Positions 1 to 6,829 of a DNA stretch of 19,692 nt are shown piece by piece (positions within the stretch are counted from its first letter, which is position 1; each line of letters begins with the position of its first letter). Where the stretch lies: positions 1 to 19,692 of the forward strand of contig URVO01000004.1 of NCBI GenBank assembly GCA_900551335.1, in the 5' to 3' direction. Origin of the DNA: an uncultured Phascolarctobacterium sp. Lineage in GTDB: Bacteria > Bacillota > Negativicutes > Acidaminococcales > Acidaminococcaceae. The position numbers and the translations under genes were made by a program. The notes under the pieces are model-generated. The model made no database searches. It was not told the DNA's origin and saw only the letters and a list, made by a program, of their open reading frames with translations.

Positions 1-23
1 TTCACACCGAAAGGAGCATTTCT

Positions 24-548
24 ATGCGAAAAATTTTAGCGTTCTTCCTGGCGCTGCTTATCAGCGTCAGTGTAGTGGCCGGCTGTGGCAGCGATAAAGC
101 GCCTGCAAAGGATAATTCTGCGCAGGGCACGCAGGTGACGACGAGTGCGAAGGTGCCGAGCAAGCAAAATATTGATACCCGCGGCAATGATAAGAAACTG
201 CAAATCAGCGAGAGCGCTGCTTATACCGACAAGGAGCATGTCGCTGCCTATATTAACGAGTATAAGCATCTGCCGCACAACTATATCACAAAAAAAGAGG
301 CCAAGAAGCTGGGCTGGCAGACTAAGGGCACCTTGGATAAGGTTGCTCCGGGCAAATCCATCGGTGGCGACCGCTACGGCAACTACGAAAAGAAGCTGCC
401 GGATAAAAGTGGCCGCAGCTGGAAGGAATGCGATATTGATTATGTCAAGGGGAACAGAAATTCAAAACGTATTGTGTTCTCGAATGACGGCTTGATTTAT
501 TATACAGGCGACCATTACAATAATTTTACGCAGATGTATGGAAGGTAA
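24..548 (+). CDS. barnase-family ribonuclease lipoprotein (N1/T1 family)
   Basis: Guanyl-preferring endoribonuclease of the barnase/binase family, 174 aa. Residues 1-20 form a lipoprotein signal peptide with lipobox VVAG before Cys21. A Lys/Ser/Thr-rich linker (about 22-65) tethers the RNase domain (about 66-174), so the enzyme should be exported and membrane-anchored. The domain aligns almost without gaps to barnase: HNYITKKEA, VAPGKSIGGD and DHYNNFTQ are near-identical blocks. Counterparts of barnase Lys27, Glu73, Arg83, Arg87 and His102 are Lys90, Glu135, Arg145, Arg149 and His164, so catalysis should be intact. Barnase Arg59, which contacts both RNA and barstar, is Tyr121 here. The SD site AAAGGAG (10-16) is 7 nt before the ATG. 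The barstar-type inhibitor follows after 9 nt. Family assignment is firm; the biological role (nutrient RNA scavenging versus competition) is not shown by the sequence. Confidence 0.93.
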   Translation: MRKILAFFLALLISVSVVAGCGSDKAPAKDNSAQGTQVTTSAKVPSKQNIDTRGNDKKLQISESAAYTDKEHVAAYINEYKHLPHNYITKKEAKKLGWQTKGTLDKVAPGKSIGGDRYGNYEKKLPDKSGRSWKECDIDYVKGNRNSKRIVFSNDGLIYYTGDHYNNFTQMYGR

Positions 549-557
549 GGGAAGAGC

Positions 558-827
558 ATGAAAACAATAACTTTGGACTTAGCGCATATGCAGAGCGTGC
601 CTGCACTGCATAATTATCTGCGTAGCGTGCTGGCTCTGCCAGTTTATTATGGCGCGAATCTTGATGCCTTATATGACTGCCTGACGGAGCTTGACGCGGC
701 GACCGAGCTTGTTGTGCCTGCGGCAATCGCAGATGAGGCGCATTTGGGCTGGTATGGCGAGCAGCTTCTGCAGGTTTTGCAGGATGCTGCGGAGGGAAAT
801 GAAGCCTTGACGGTGACGATAAGGTGA
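558..827 (+). CDS. barstar-family ribonuclease inhibitor
   Basis: Small cytoplasmic protein (89 aa; barstar itself is about 90) that should bind and block the RNase encoded just upstream before export. The hallmark block YYGANLDALYDCLT (30-43) matches barstar closely. Tyr30, Asp36 and Asp40 correspond to barstar Tyr29, Asp35 and Asp39, the residues that plug the barnase active site. Barstar Glu76 aligns with Asp76 here. In the classic complex Glu76 pairs with barnase Arg59, which is also changed (Tyr121) in the partner. There is no signal peptide, as expected for an immunity protein. The gene lies 9 nt after the RNase and 10 nt before an ABC permease gene with no terminator visible, so it is probably co-transcribed with both. 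Confidence 0.93.
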   Translation: MKTITLDLAHMQSVPALHNYLRSVLALPVYYGANLDALYDCLTELDAATELVVPAAIADEAHLGWYGEQLLQVLQDAAEGNEALTVTIR

Positions 828-837
828 CGAGGCGCAT

Positions 838-1587
838 ATGCTGAAGAAAATTTTGCGAGGGCTGCTGCTGCCGCTCTGCCTGCTGTGCCTGTGGCAGATA
901 GCGTGCAGCAGGCAGCTTTTTAGTCCGTATCTGCTGCCGCCGCCGGCGCAGGTGGCGCGTGAGGCTGTCGAGCTGCTGACGAGCGGCGTGCTGCTTACGC
1001 ATCTGGCGGTCAGCCTTAGGCGTGTCCTTCTTGGCTTCACGCTGTCGTGTGCTTTGGCGCTGCCGTTAGGAATTGTCTGTGGCCAGAGCCGCCGCTTTGA
1101 CGAATATTGCTGGCTGCTGCTGGAGTTTTTGCGTCATGTGCCGCCGCTGGCTGCTGTGCCGCTGATTATTCTTTGGGCAGGCATAGGCGAGGCGTCGAAG
1201 CTGACGATTATTGTGCTGGCGTCGTTCTTCCCGATGTTTTTAAACACCTACAGCGGTGTGCATAATGTGGATAAGAAGCTGCTGGAGGTGGGCACAGCGC
1301 TGCATTTTAGCAAGTGGCAGTGTATCCGTTATATTCGCCTGCCGGCGGCGCTGGAGGCGATTGCTGTCGGCATGCAGCTCGCCTTAGGCTATAGCTGGCG
1401 TGCGCTGATAGGCGCGGAGCTGATTGCAGCATCGGCAGGCATCGGCTATCTTATTCTTGATGCAGAGGAGATGTCGCGGCCGGATATCGTTTTGGTCGGT
1501 ATGCTGGCGATTGGCATTGTTGGCACGGTGATAGATTATCTTTTTCTGCTTGTGCTGGACAGATTATTCCCGTGGCGGAGAAGATAA
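838..1587 (+). CDS. ABC transporter permease (SsuC/TauC type)
   Basis: Inner-membrane permease of the nitrate/sulfonate/taurine importer family (BPD_transp_1 fold), 249 aa, the usual size. Hydrophobic segments lie near residues 6-22, 62-82, 93-115, 122-140, 173-205 and 215-240. The cytoplasmic EAA loop that contacts the ATPase is visible at about 150-170 (EVGTALHFSKW..YIRLPAA). It starts 10 nt after the barstar stop with only a weak GAGG-type SD site. Its stop overlaps one possible start of the ATPase gene, a normal arrangement for translational coupling. Substrate cannot be read from the sequence; aliphatic sulfonates, taurine and related small molecules are the family range. Confidence 0.9.
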   Translation: MLKKILRGLLLPLCLLCLWQIACSRQLFSPYLLPPPAQVAREAVELLTSGVLLTHLAVSLRRVLLGFTLSCALALPLGIVCGQSRRFDEYCWLLLEFLRHVPPLAAVPLIILWAGIGEASKLTIIVLASFFPMFLNTYSGVHNVDKKLLEVGTALHFSKWQCIRYIRLPAALEAIAVGMQLALGYSWRALIGAELIAASAGIGYLILDAEEMSRPDIVLVGMLAIGIVGTVIDYLFLLVLDRLFPWRRR

Positions 1588-1604
1588 TGAAGGAGGCTAA
1601 GAGC

Positions 1605-2300
1605 GTGGAGGCTGCACTTACAGCAGAAAATATTAGCAAAAGCTATGGCGAAAAGCAGGCACTGCTGCCTACGAGCCTGAGCTTTGCCCAGCATAGCTTC
1701 ACCTGCATCGTCGGACGCAGCGGCTGCGGCAAGACGACGCTGCTGCGCGTGCTGGGCGGCTTGGAGCAGACGGACAGCGGCTGCGTGCAGCTTGCGGACG
1801 GCTTGCGGCTGGCGCCTGTTTTTCAGGAGGCAAGGCTGATGCCGTGGCTGACGGTGGCGGAGAATATCACCTTGGCGGCGCGTGCAGACAAAGCGCTGGA
1901 GCCGAAGGTGCTGCCGCAGCTTTTGCAGCAGCTTGGTCTGGAGGGCTGCGAAAATTTATATCCGCACGAGCTGAGCGGCGGTATGGCGCAGCGTACTGCG
2001 CTGGGACGTACGCTTTTTTATAATCCTGATGTAATTTTGATGGATGAGCCCTTTAGTGCGCTGGATTATTTTACGCGTCAGGGCTTGCAGCAGACACTGC
2101 TTTATTTATATAAGGAGCAGCGCAAAACAATAATTTTTGTTACGCATGATGTGGAGGAAGCCTTGCTTTTAGCAGACAGAATCCTTATAATGGATAGTGG
2201 CACTGTCAAAAATGATGTGCCTGTTTTGCTGCCCAAACCGCGGCAGGCAGCAGACAGCGATTTTCAATTGCTGCGGCAAAAAATATTGCAAGCACTGTAA
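1605..2300 (+). CDS. ABC transporter ATP-binding protein (SsuB/TauB type)
   Basis: Cytoplasmic ATPase energising the permease encoded upstream, 231 aa from this start. Visible motifs are Walker A GRSGCGKTT (37-45), Q-loop Gln74, signature LSGGMAQR (123-130), Walker B ILMDEP (144-149), D-loop SALD and switch His181 in THDVEEA. Three in-frame starts are possible: GTG 1572, ATG 1587 and GTG 1605. I chose GTG 1605 because a perfect AAGGAGG (1590-1596) sits 8 nt before it and because only a short lead-in precedes the conserved first strand (TAENISKSYG). ATG 1587 overlaps the permease stop, has a weaker GGAG at 1577-1580 and remains a real alternative; it would add six residues. Confidence 0.9.
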   Translation: MEAALTAENISKSYGEKQALLPTSLSFAQHSFTCIVGRSGCGKTTLLRVLGGLEQTDSGCVQLADGLRLAPVFQEARLMPWLTVAENITLAARADKALEPKVLPQLLQQLGLEGCENLYPHELSGGMAQRTALGRTLFYNPDVILMDEPFSALDYFTRQGLQQTLLYLYKEQRKTIIFVTHDVEEALLLADRILIMDSGTVKNDVPVLLPKPRQAADSDFQLLRQKILQAL

Positions 2301-2353
2301 TTACAACTGTAAGAAACAGCTGCGGCTGCAGGTACGAAAGGAGTTCATAAGAT

Positions 2354-3319
2354 ATGAACAAAAAACTCATTGCCTTAGGCTTAAGTGTTTTAACAGCATT
2401 CACTCTGCTCACTGGCTGCGCAGGTGAAAAAAAGGAGGCGGCAGCGCCGCCGGTGAAGGATTTAAAGGTTACGTATGTTAAGTCGCCTTTGAACATCCCG
2501 AGTATTGTCGACAAAAATAACCAGACTCTGGTGAAGGAGTTTGGCAAGGATAAGATTACCGTGACCTTCCCGGAAATCAACTCCGGCGCTAAGCAGACCG
2601 AAGCACTTGCTTCCGGAAGCTTGGATGTGTGCAGTGCTTTAGGCGGCACGAGTGCAATTCTGGCAGCGTCTAATGGCGTTGATGTGAAGGTTGTGGGCAT
2701 TTATAGCCGTGCGCCAAAGGCCTTCAACATTATGGTGAAGGACCCGGCGATTAAAACTGCGGCTGACCTGAAGGGCAAGAAGGTTGCCGGTCCGAAGGGC
2801 ACGATTCTGCACCAGATTCTGGTGGCAGCACTGAATAAAGAAGGCTTGAAGCCTGATGCTGTAAACTTTGTTTCCTTGGGCATTCCTGCAAGCGTGAACG
2901 CGCTGATGAGCGGTGAAGCAGACGCAGCACTGGTTGCCGGTGCGGACGTTCTGCGTGCGCAAAAGGCTGGCGCCCGTGTGCTGTGCAACGGCGAAGGTCT
3001 TGTTGATGCAACGATTGTTATCGGTGTCAGCGGCAAGCTGCTGAAGGAGCATCCTGAGGTTGTGAAGAAATATCTTGCTATTCATCAGCAGAACATTGAC
3101 TTCATGAATAAGGAGCAGGAGAAGGCCTTTGGCTTTACGGCGAAGGAAACCGGCCTGACGCTGGACGAGGTCAAGCTTATGGCTCCGTGGTATGATTTCA
3201 GCACGAAGATTACAGAAAAGGATATCAAGGACCTTGAGGAAACGCAGGACTTCCTGCTGCTCATGGGTATGCAGAAAAATAAAATTGATATCAAGAGCCT
3301 GCTGGCAGAAGTAAAATAA
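2354..3319 (+). CDS. ABC transporter substrate-binding lipoprotein (SsuA/NMT1-like)
   Basis: Extracytoplasmic solute-binding protein for the importer encoded by the two preceding genes, 321 aa. A lipoprotein signal peptide ends in LLTG-Cys22. The mature part has the two-lobed periplasmic-binding fold typical of sulfonate/nitrate/taurine or thiamine-precursor binders, with the family block SGAKQTEALASGSLDVCSALGG (about 76-97, a ligand-pocket region) and the hinge-side motif AADLKGKKVAGPKGT. The SD site AAGGAG lies about 9 nt before the ATG. The gene is last in the permease-ATPase-binder order and is followed at once by a strong hairpin terminator. Ligand unknown: the sequence places it in the superfamily but does not separate sulfonate from related ligands. 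Confidence 0.9.
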   Translation: MNKKLIALGLSVLTAFTLLTGCAGEKKEAAAPPVKDLKVTYVKSPLNIPSIVDKNNQTLVKEFGKDKITVTFPEINSGAKQTEALASGSLDVCSALGGTSAILAASNGVDVKVVGIYSRAPKAFNIMVKDPAIKTAADLKGKKVAGPKGTILHQILVAALNKEGLKPDAVNFVSLGIPASVNALMSGEADAALVAGADVLRAQKAGARVLCNGEGLVDATIVIGVSGKLLKEHPEVVKKYLAIHQQNIDFMNKEQEKAFGFTAKETGLTLDEVKLMAPWYDFSTKITEKDIKDLEETQDFLLLMGMQKNKIDIKSLLAEVK

Positions 3320-3324
3320 CGTAT

Positions 3325-3372
3325 AAAAAAGGCTTGGAGAAAAGGTCGTGTGCCTAATCTCCAAGCCTTTCG
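3325..3372. terminator. bidirectional intrinsic terminator
   Basis: A perfect 12-bp stem (AAGGCTTGGAGA at 3329-3340 with TCTCCAAGCCTT at 3358-3369) is flanked by A-rich sequence on the left and T-rich sequence on the right. It can therefore stop the RNase-importer transcript on + and the thioesterase transcript on -, whose genes converge here. Confidence 0.9.
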
Positions 3373-3374
3373 TG

Positions 3375-3758
3375 TTATTTATTTACTTTGGCCATGAATT
3401 TTTCGTTGTCGATGATGAAGCGCTCGTGCGTGCCCTTGCCGATGGTTCCCTTGCTGTCTGCCGCGCTGACCTCGAAGGTGAGCTTGCGGCCGTCGATGGC
3501 GATGAGCTTAGCGGTGGCGGTGACGGTGTCGTTCATTGCCGTAGCGCGGTCGTGCGTGATGCTCAGGCTAATGCCAACGGTGCCAGCGCCCTCGTCCATG
3601 TGCGCGTTGACAGCTGCGCAGGCAGCCTCTTCCATGAGAGCGCACATTGCAGGCGTAGCGAAAACTGCGAGCGAGCCGCTTTTCATGGTGGCAGCAATGT
3701 TAGCTGTGGTTACGGTGGTGGTAGCAGTGCCGATAAGATTAGTTGCTAATGTAGACAT
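3375..3758 (-). CDS. hotdog-fold thioesterase, FlK-like
   Basis: Acyl-CoA thioesterase-like protein of the family that includes fluoroacetyl-CoA thioesterase FlK, 127 aa. The FlK catalytic set Thr42, Glu50 and His76 has counterparts with one constant offset: Thr35 (in FATPAM), Glu43 (in LMEEAA) and His69 (in SITHDRA). The rest (DTVTATAKLIAIDGRKLTFEV) is the hotdog sheet. An upstream in-frame ATG at 3869 would give 164 aa. It is rejected because a good promoter (-35 3835-3830, -10 3812-3807) lies downstream of it, and because the ATG at 3758 has an AGAAGG SD site 7 nt ahead. The natural acyl-CoA is unknown; many FlK relatives do not act on fluoroacetyl-CoA. Confidence 0.85.
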   Translation of the reverse strand: MSTLATNLIGTATTTVTTANIAATMKSGSLAVFATPAMCALMEEAACAAVNAHMDEGAGTVGISLSITHDRATAMNDTVTATAKLIAIDGRKLTFEVSAADSKGTIGKGTHERFIIDNEKFMAKVNK

Positions 3759-3806
3759 GTATATACCTTCTTTCGTGATTGCTATTGTTGGGGAGTTCCC
3801 TTCTAT

Positions 3807-3835
3807 ATCATAAAATATTCTGCAGGAGATGACAA
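3807..3835 (-). promoter_or_regulatory. sigma-70-type promoter of the thioesterase gene
   Basis: On the - strand, TTGTCA (3835-3830), 17-nt spacer, TATGAT (3812-3807). Expected start of transcription is near 3800, about 42 nt before the ATG at 3758. Confidence 0.75.
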
Positions 3836-3913
3836 GAAAAAAATTTTTGCTGTGCATATTCTGTTGCATTTCTTACAATTTATATATTTGCCCGAGTCTC
3901 TCGCAGGATTTAC

Positions 3914-3943
3914 TTACACGGCTGGCGAATTATATGTTATAAT
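3914..3943 (+). promoter_or_regulatory. sigma-70-type promoter of the DUF190 gene
   Basis: TTACAC (3914-3919), 18-nt spacer, consensus TATAAT (3938-3943). Transcription should start near 3950, just upstream of the SD site GGAGGT (3963-3968). Confidence 0.7.
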
Positions 3944-3975
3944 AAGCTGCAAGAAGATTCATGGAGGTGTTATTC

Positions 3976-4401
3976 ATGGCTTTGGAATTTAAGAAAACTA
4001 CCTTCTTAAAGGTATATACTGGTGAAGATGTATTACTTGAGGATGTTCCGCTGTATAAAGCGATTCTGCGTGAAGCGCGCAGACTGGGCTTGGCCGGAGG
4101 CACTGTAAGCCGCGGCGTCGAAGGCTATGCAGCTAATCTGCGTGGCGTGGGGCGTGCAGTCAACACTTTAATCAGCGGCAACGCCAACTATCCGATTATT
4201 ATCGAGATTGTTGACGAGCGTGAAAACATCGAAAAAATTTTACCGTTTCTGGAGAAAAACGCTACGCATGCGCTGGTGCTCGTAGAGGAAGCAACGTATA
4301 TGGTGACTGACTATATGCGTGAGCAGGGCTATAAGGGCTTCCGCAGCATTGAGAACAGGGGCGTTGTTCCCAGCTATATCAAGAAACAGCTGAATGACTA
4401 A
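3976..4401 (+). CDS. DUF190 (PII-like) protein
   Basis: Small cytoplasmic protein (141 aa) of the DUF190/COG1993 family, structurally related to PII signalling proteins and often encoded beside the CrcB/Fluc fluoride channel in other genomes. Family hallmarks are LKVYTGED (11-18), PLYKAILREARRLGLAGGTVSRGVEGYG-like sequence (25-51) and the second half YPIIIEIVDERENIEKILPFL. About 35 residues beyond the usual domain end (ATYMVTDYM...IKKQLND) form an extension I cannot assign. The start at 3976 is chosen over ATG 3961 because GGAGGT (3963-3968) is 7 nt before it. No crcB gene is in the window. Role unknown; the family is thought to sense small molecules. Confidence 0.85.
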   Translation: MALEFKKTTFLKVYTGEDVLLEDVPLYKAILREARRLGLAGGTVSRGVEGYAANLRGVGRAVNTLISGNANYPIIIEIVDERENIEKILPFLEKNATHALVLVEEATYMVTDYMREQGYKGFRSIENRGVVPSYIKKQLND

Positions 4402-4416
4402 TGCATATCTGAATAT

Positions 4417-4448
4417 AACCGCAGTTGATGACTGAGCTGCGGTTTTTT
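4417..4448 (+). terminator. intrinsic terminator after the DUF190 gene
   Basis: An 8-bp stem AACCGCAG (4417-4424) / CTGCGGTT (4437-4444) runs directly into a T tract. It makes the DUF190 gene monocistronic. Confidence 0.88.
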
Positions 4449-4498
4449 CTTGCGACAACATGCTTATTCCTTAGGGAAGATTTGAGAGGAGAATTTTT

Positions 4499-5881
4499 AT
4501 GTACGATGTAGCGATTATTGGCGGCGGCCCGGCAGCAATTTTTGCGGCCTATGAGTTTGTGCTGAAATATCCGCAGCTGAAGGTTGTGATGCTGGAGGCC
4601 GGCAATGGGATTGAAAAACGCTTCTGTCCGCTGGCGGCGAAGAAGGTTGACCACTGCATCAACTGCAATCCGTGCAGCATTATGCGCGGCTTTGGCGGTG
4701 CCGGAGCTTTTTCTGACGGCAAGTATAATTTTACGACGGAGTTTGGCGGCTGGCTGAACGAGTATCTGCCGGAGGATAAGGTTATTGAGCTGATTGATTA
4801 TGTCGATGAGCTGAACTGCCGTCATGGTGCTCCCGGCGAATATTTCACGACGAAGAACAGCAAGATTGGTATTCAGGCGCTGAAATATGACCTGCATCTG
4901 CTGAACGCCAAGGTGCGCCATCTGGGTACAGAAAATAATCTGATTATCATGGAGAATATTCATAAGTTTTTGCAGGACAAGATTGAAATCCGCTGCAATA
5001 CTGCTGTTGAAGAAATCTGCCGCCAGGAGGATGGTTCGTTCCATCTGGAGCTGGAAAAGGGCGCCAGCCTTGAGTGCAGCTATCTGATTGCTGCGCCGGG
5101 ACGTGCCGGTGCAGAATGGTATACGGAGCAGTGCCGCAAGATGGGCCTTGATTTTATCAATAATCAGGTGGATATCGGCGTGCGTGTGGAGGTGCCTGCG
5201 GAGGTATTCAAGCATATTACGGACGAGGTTTACGAAGCAAAAATTTTGTACCGCACACAGCTGTATAATGATGTGGTGCGTACCTTTTGCATGAATCCGT
5301 ATGGCTATGTTGTGGCAGAAAATACGGACGGCATTATCACCGTTAATGGTCACAGCTTCCGCGACCCGAAGCTGCACAGCAAGAATACGAACTTTGCGCT
5401 GCTCGTCAGCAGCAAGTTCACCGAGCCGTTCCATGAGCCGCTGCAATATGGCAAGCGCATTGCTTCGTTCTCCAATATGCTTGGCGGCGGCGTGCTCGTG
5501 CAGCGCTTTGGCGATTTGGTCAAGGGCCGCCGCACGAATGAGAAGCGCCTGCTCAAGAGCTTCTGCAAGCCGACGCTGTCGGCAACGCCGGGAGATTTAA
5601 GCTTGGTCTTGCCTAAACGCCATTTAGATGATATCATTGAAATGATTTACGCACTCGATAAGATTGCTCCCGGTATGGCGAATGCTGATACGCTGCTGTA
5701 TGGCGTTGAGGTGAAGTTCTACAGCGCACGCCTCGAGCTGGACAGCAATCTGGAAACGAAGGTGCCGAATATGTTCGCTGTTGGCGATGGCGCAGGCATT
5801 ACGCGTGGCTTGTCGCAGGCCAGCGCCAGCGGTGTCTGGGCAGCGCGTGTCATTGGCAGGCGTGCTACAGAAAATAAATAA
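4499..5881 (+). CDS. FAD-dependent dehydrogenase (COG2509 type) with Cys cluster
   Basis: Flavoprotein of 460 aa in the uncharacterised NAD(FAD)-dependent dehydrogenase family. The FAD-binding Rossmann motif is at the extreme N-terminus (VAIIGGGPAAI, 4-14), and the C-terminal FAD contact GDGAGITRGLSQASASG is typical of the family. After the first strand there is an unusual cysteine set: Cys43, then Cys53, Cys56 and Cys59 with CxxC-xxC spacing (HCINCNPCSI), followed by RGFGGAGAFSDGK. The spacing suggests a redox or metal role, but no cofactor can be proven from sequence. The SD site is GAGAGGAG ahead of the ATG. It follows a terminator and precedes a small membrane-protein gene by 16 nt, so the two probably form one unit. 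Substrate unknown. Confidence 0.88.
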   Translation: MYDVAIIGGGPAAIFAAYEFVLKYPQLKVVMLEAGNGIEKRFCPLAAKKVDHCINCNPCSIMRGFGGAGAFSDGKYNFTTEFGGWLNEYLPEDKVIELIDYVDELNCRHGAPGEYFTTKNSKIGIQALKYDLHLLNAKVRHLGTENNLIIMENIHKFLQDKIEIRCNTAVEEICRQEDGSFHLELEKGASLECSYLIAAPGRAGAEWYTEQCRKMGLDFINNQVDIGVRVEVPAEVFKHITDEVYEAKILYRTQLYNDVVRTFCMNPYGYVVAENTDGIITVNGHSFRDPKLHSKNTNFALLVSSKFTEPFHEPLQYGKRIASFSNMLGGGVLVQRFGDLVKGRRTNEKRLLKSFCKPTLSATPGDLSLVLPKRHLDDIIEMIYALDKIAPGMANADTLLYGVEVKFYSARLELDSNLETKVPNMFAVGDGAGITRGLSQASASGVWAARVIGRRATENK

Positions 5882-5897
5882 GGAGGGAGTTCGTTAG

Positions 5898-6284
5898 ATG
5901 AACTTTGAGTTTTTCGCGTTTTTAGTATTTATGTCCTTTGTATCCTTTGCCGTAGCTTTTCTGGCTTATGGCATGGTGGTACGCTTTATGGGCAAGGAGG
6001 GCATGCTTGCCCGCATGAGCCAGATTCTGCTGGTGCCTGCCTGCATCGTTATCTTTGACTTTATTACGATTGCTTCCGGCGAGTACCGCTACATGGTAGG
6101 CAGCGTGCCGCTGATTTTGATTGCTGCTGTAGCTATTTATTATCGCTTCGTTAAGGGCGAAAATTTTGCTGCGCAGGAAGAGAAGAGCCCGCTGGAGATG
6201 GCAAGATTGGCAGATGAGCCGAAAAAATTCAGCAAAAAATCTGCGCGTATTCACGAAAGAAGAAAAAATCGCGGTCGCGCATAA
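5898..6284 (+). CDS. small membrane protein of unknown function
   Basis: 128-aa protein I do not recognise. Three hydrophobic segments (about 5-30, 42-60 and 66-84) suggest a small integral membrane protein. A hydrophilic, very basic C-terminal tail follows (KKFSKKSARIHERRKNRGRA), probably cytoplasmic. A consensus AAGGAGG SD site lies just after the stop of the FAD-dehydrogenase gene, 16 nt separating the two genes, so they are likely co-expressed. No enzymatic motif is visible. Confidence 0.75.
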   Translation: MNFEFFAFLVFMSFVSFAVAFLAYGMVVRFMGKEGMLARMSQILLVPACIVIFDFITIASGEYRYMVGSVPLILIAAVAIYYRFVKGENFAAQEEKSPLEMARLADEPKKFSKKSARIHERRKNRGRA

Positions 6285-6390
6285 TTTTAGCAGGATTTTT
6301 TCCTATAATGCAGAATAATTAAAGTAAAGAAGTATTGTTCTTCTTGAATTAAAAAATATCAAGCAATATTTGCTGTGGAGGTGCTTTATA

Positions 6391-6828
6391 ATGTTTAAAA
6401 AAATTCTTGTTCCTGTTGATGGTAGCGAAGGCTCCTGGAGAGCTCTGAATTCCGCTGTAGAAATTGGCGAAAAATTTGGCAGCGAGCTGGAAGTAGTAAA
6501 TGTTATCCAACCGTACAACAATGCAGCTCTTTTGGCTGTTCCTCTGGACCATGCAACTGTAAGCCAAGGCAACAGTGAGCTGGAAAAGATTGGTGACAAG
6601 GTTCTGGAGATGGCACAGGAAAGACTGGCTAATTATGCTGGCAAGACTCAGTTCCACCTGGAGGTTGGTCATCCGTCCGAGCGCATTATTGCTTTGAGCA
6701 AAAAATTAGAAGCAGACGCTATTGTTATCGGCAGCCGCGGCCTTTCCGGCATTGCTGAATTCTTCCTTGGCAGCGTAAGCTCCAAGGTTTCTCAGTACGC
6801 AAATGTACCTGTTCTGATTGTAAAATAA
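6391..6828 (+). CDS. universal stress protein, ATP-binding type (UspA family)
   Basis: 145-aa single-domain Usp. The N-terminal strand KKILVPVDGS carries the nucleotide-contacting Asp10. The ATP-binding loop G-2x-G-9x-G-S is complete: Gly114, Gly117, Gly127, Ser128 in GSRGLSGIAEFFLGS. An upstream in-frame start at 6370 is rejected because GGAGGTG (6377-6383) sits 7 nt before the ATG at 6391. The AT-rich gap 6285-6390 upstream contains no convincing promoter, although a TATAAT occurs at 6303-6308 without a -35 partner. A second, divergent Usp gene starts one base after its stop. Usps modulate stress survival; no specific role is visible. Confidence 0.9.
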   Translation: MFKKILVPVDGSEGSWRALNSAVEIGEKFGSELEVVNVIQPYNNAALLAVPLDHATVSQGNSELEKIGDKVLEMAQERLANYAGKTQFHLEVGHPSERIIALSKKLEADAIVIGSRGLSGIAEFFLGSVSSKVSQYANVPVLIVK

Positions 6829-6829
6829 A

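Noticed and set aside
24..827. Classical intracellular toxin-antitoxin module
   Set aside because: The RNase has a lipoprotein signal peptide and a barnase fold, so this is an exported enzyme with cytoplasmic inhibitor, not a plasmid-type TA pair.
3759..3975. Fluoride (crcB) riboswitch between the thioesterase and DUF190 genes
   Set aside because: Considered because of the fluoride-linked families, but no conserved riboswitch core was seen, and the DUF190 leader after the predicted start site is only about 26 nt.
4379..5446. 355-codon open frame antisense to the FAD dehydrogenase
   Set aside because: Shadow frame: no start signal, and it covers the conserved FAD-binding region of the real gene.
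6323..6350. AAGAAG / CTTCTT hairpin before the first usp gene as a terminator
   Set aside because: The stem is only 6 bp, all A-T rich, with no following T run; it is too weak to call.
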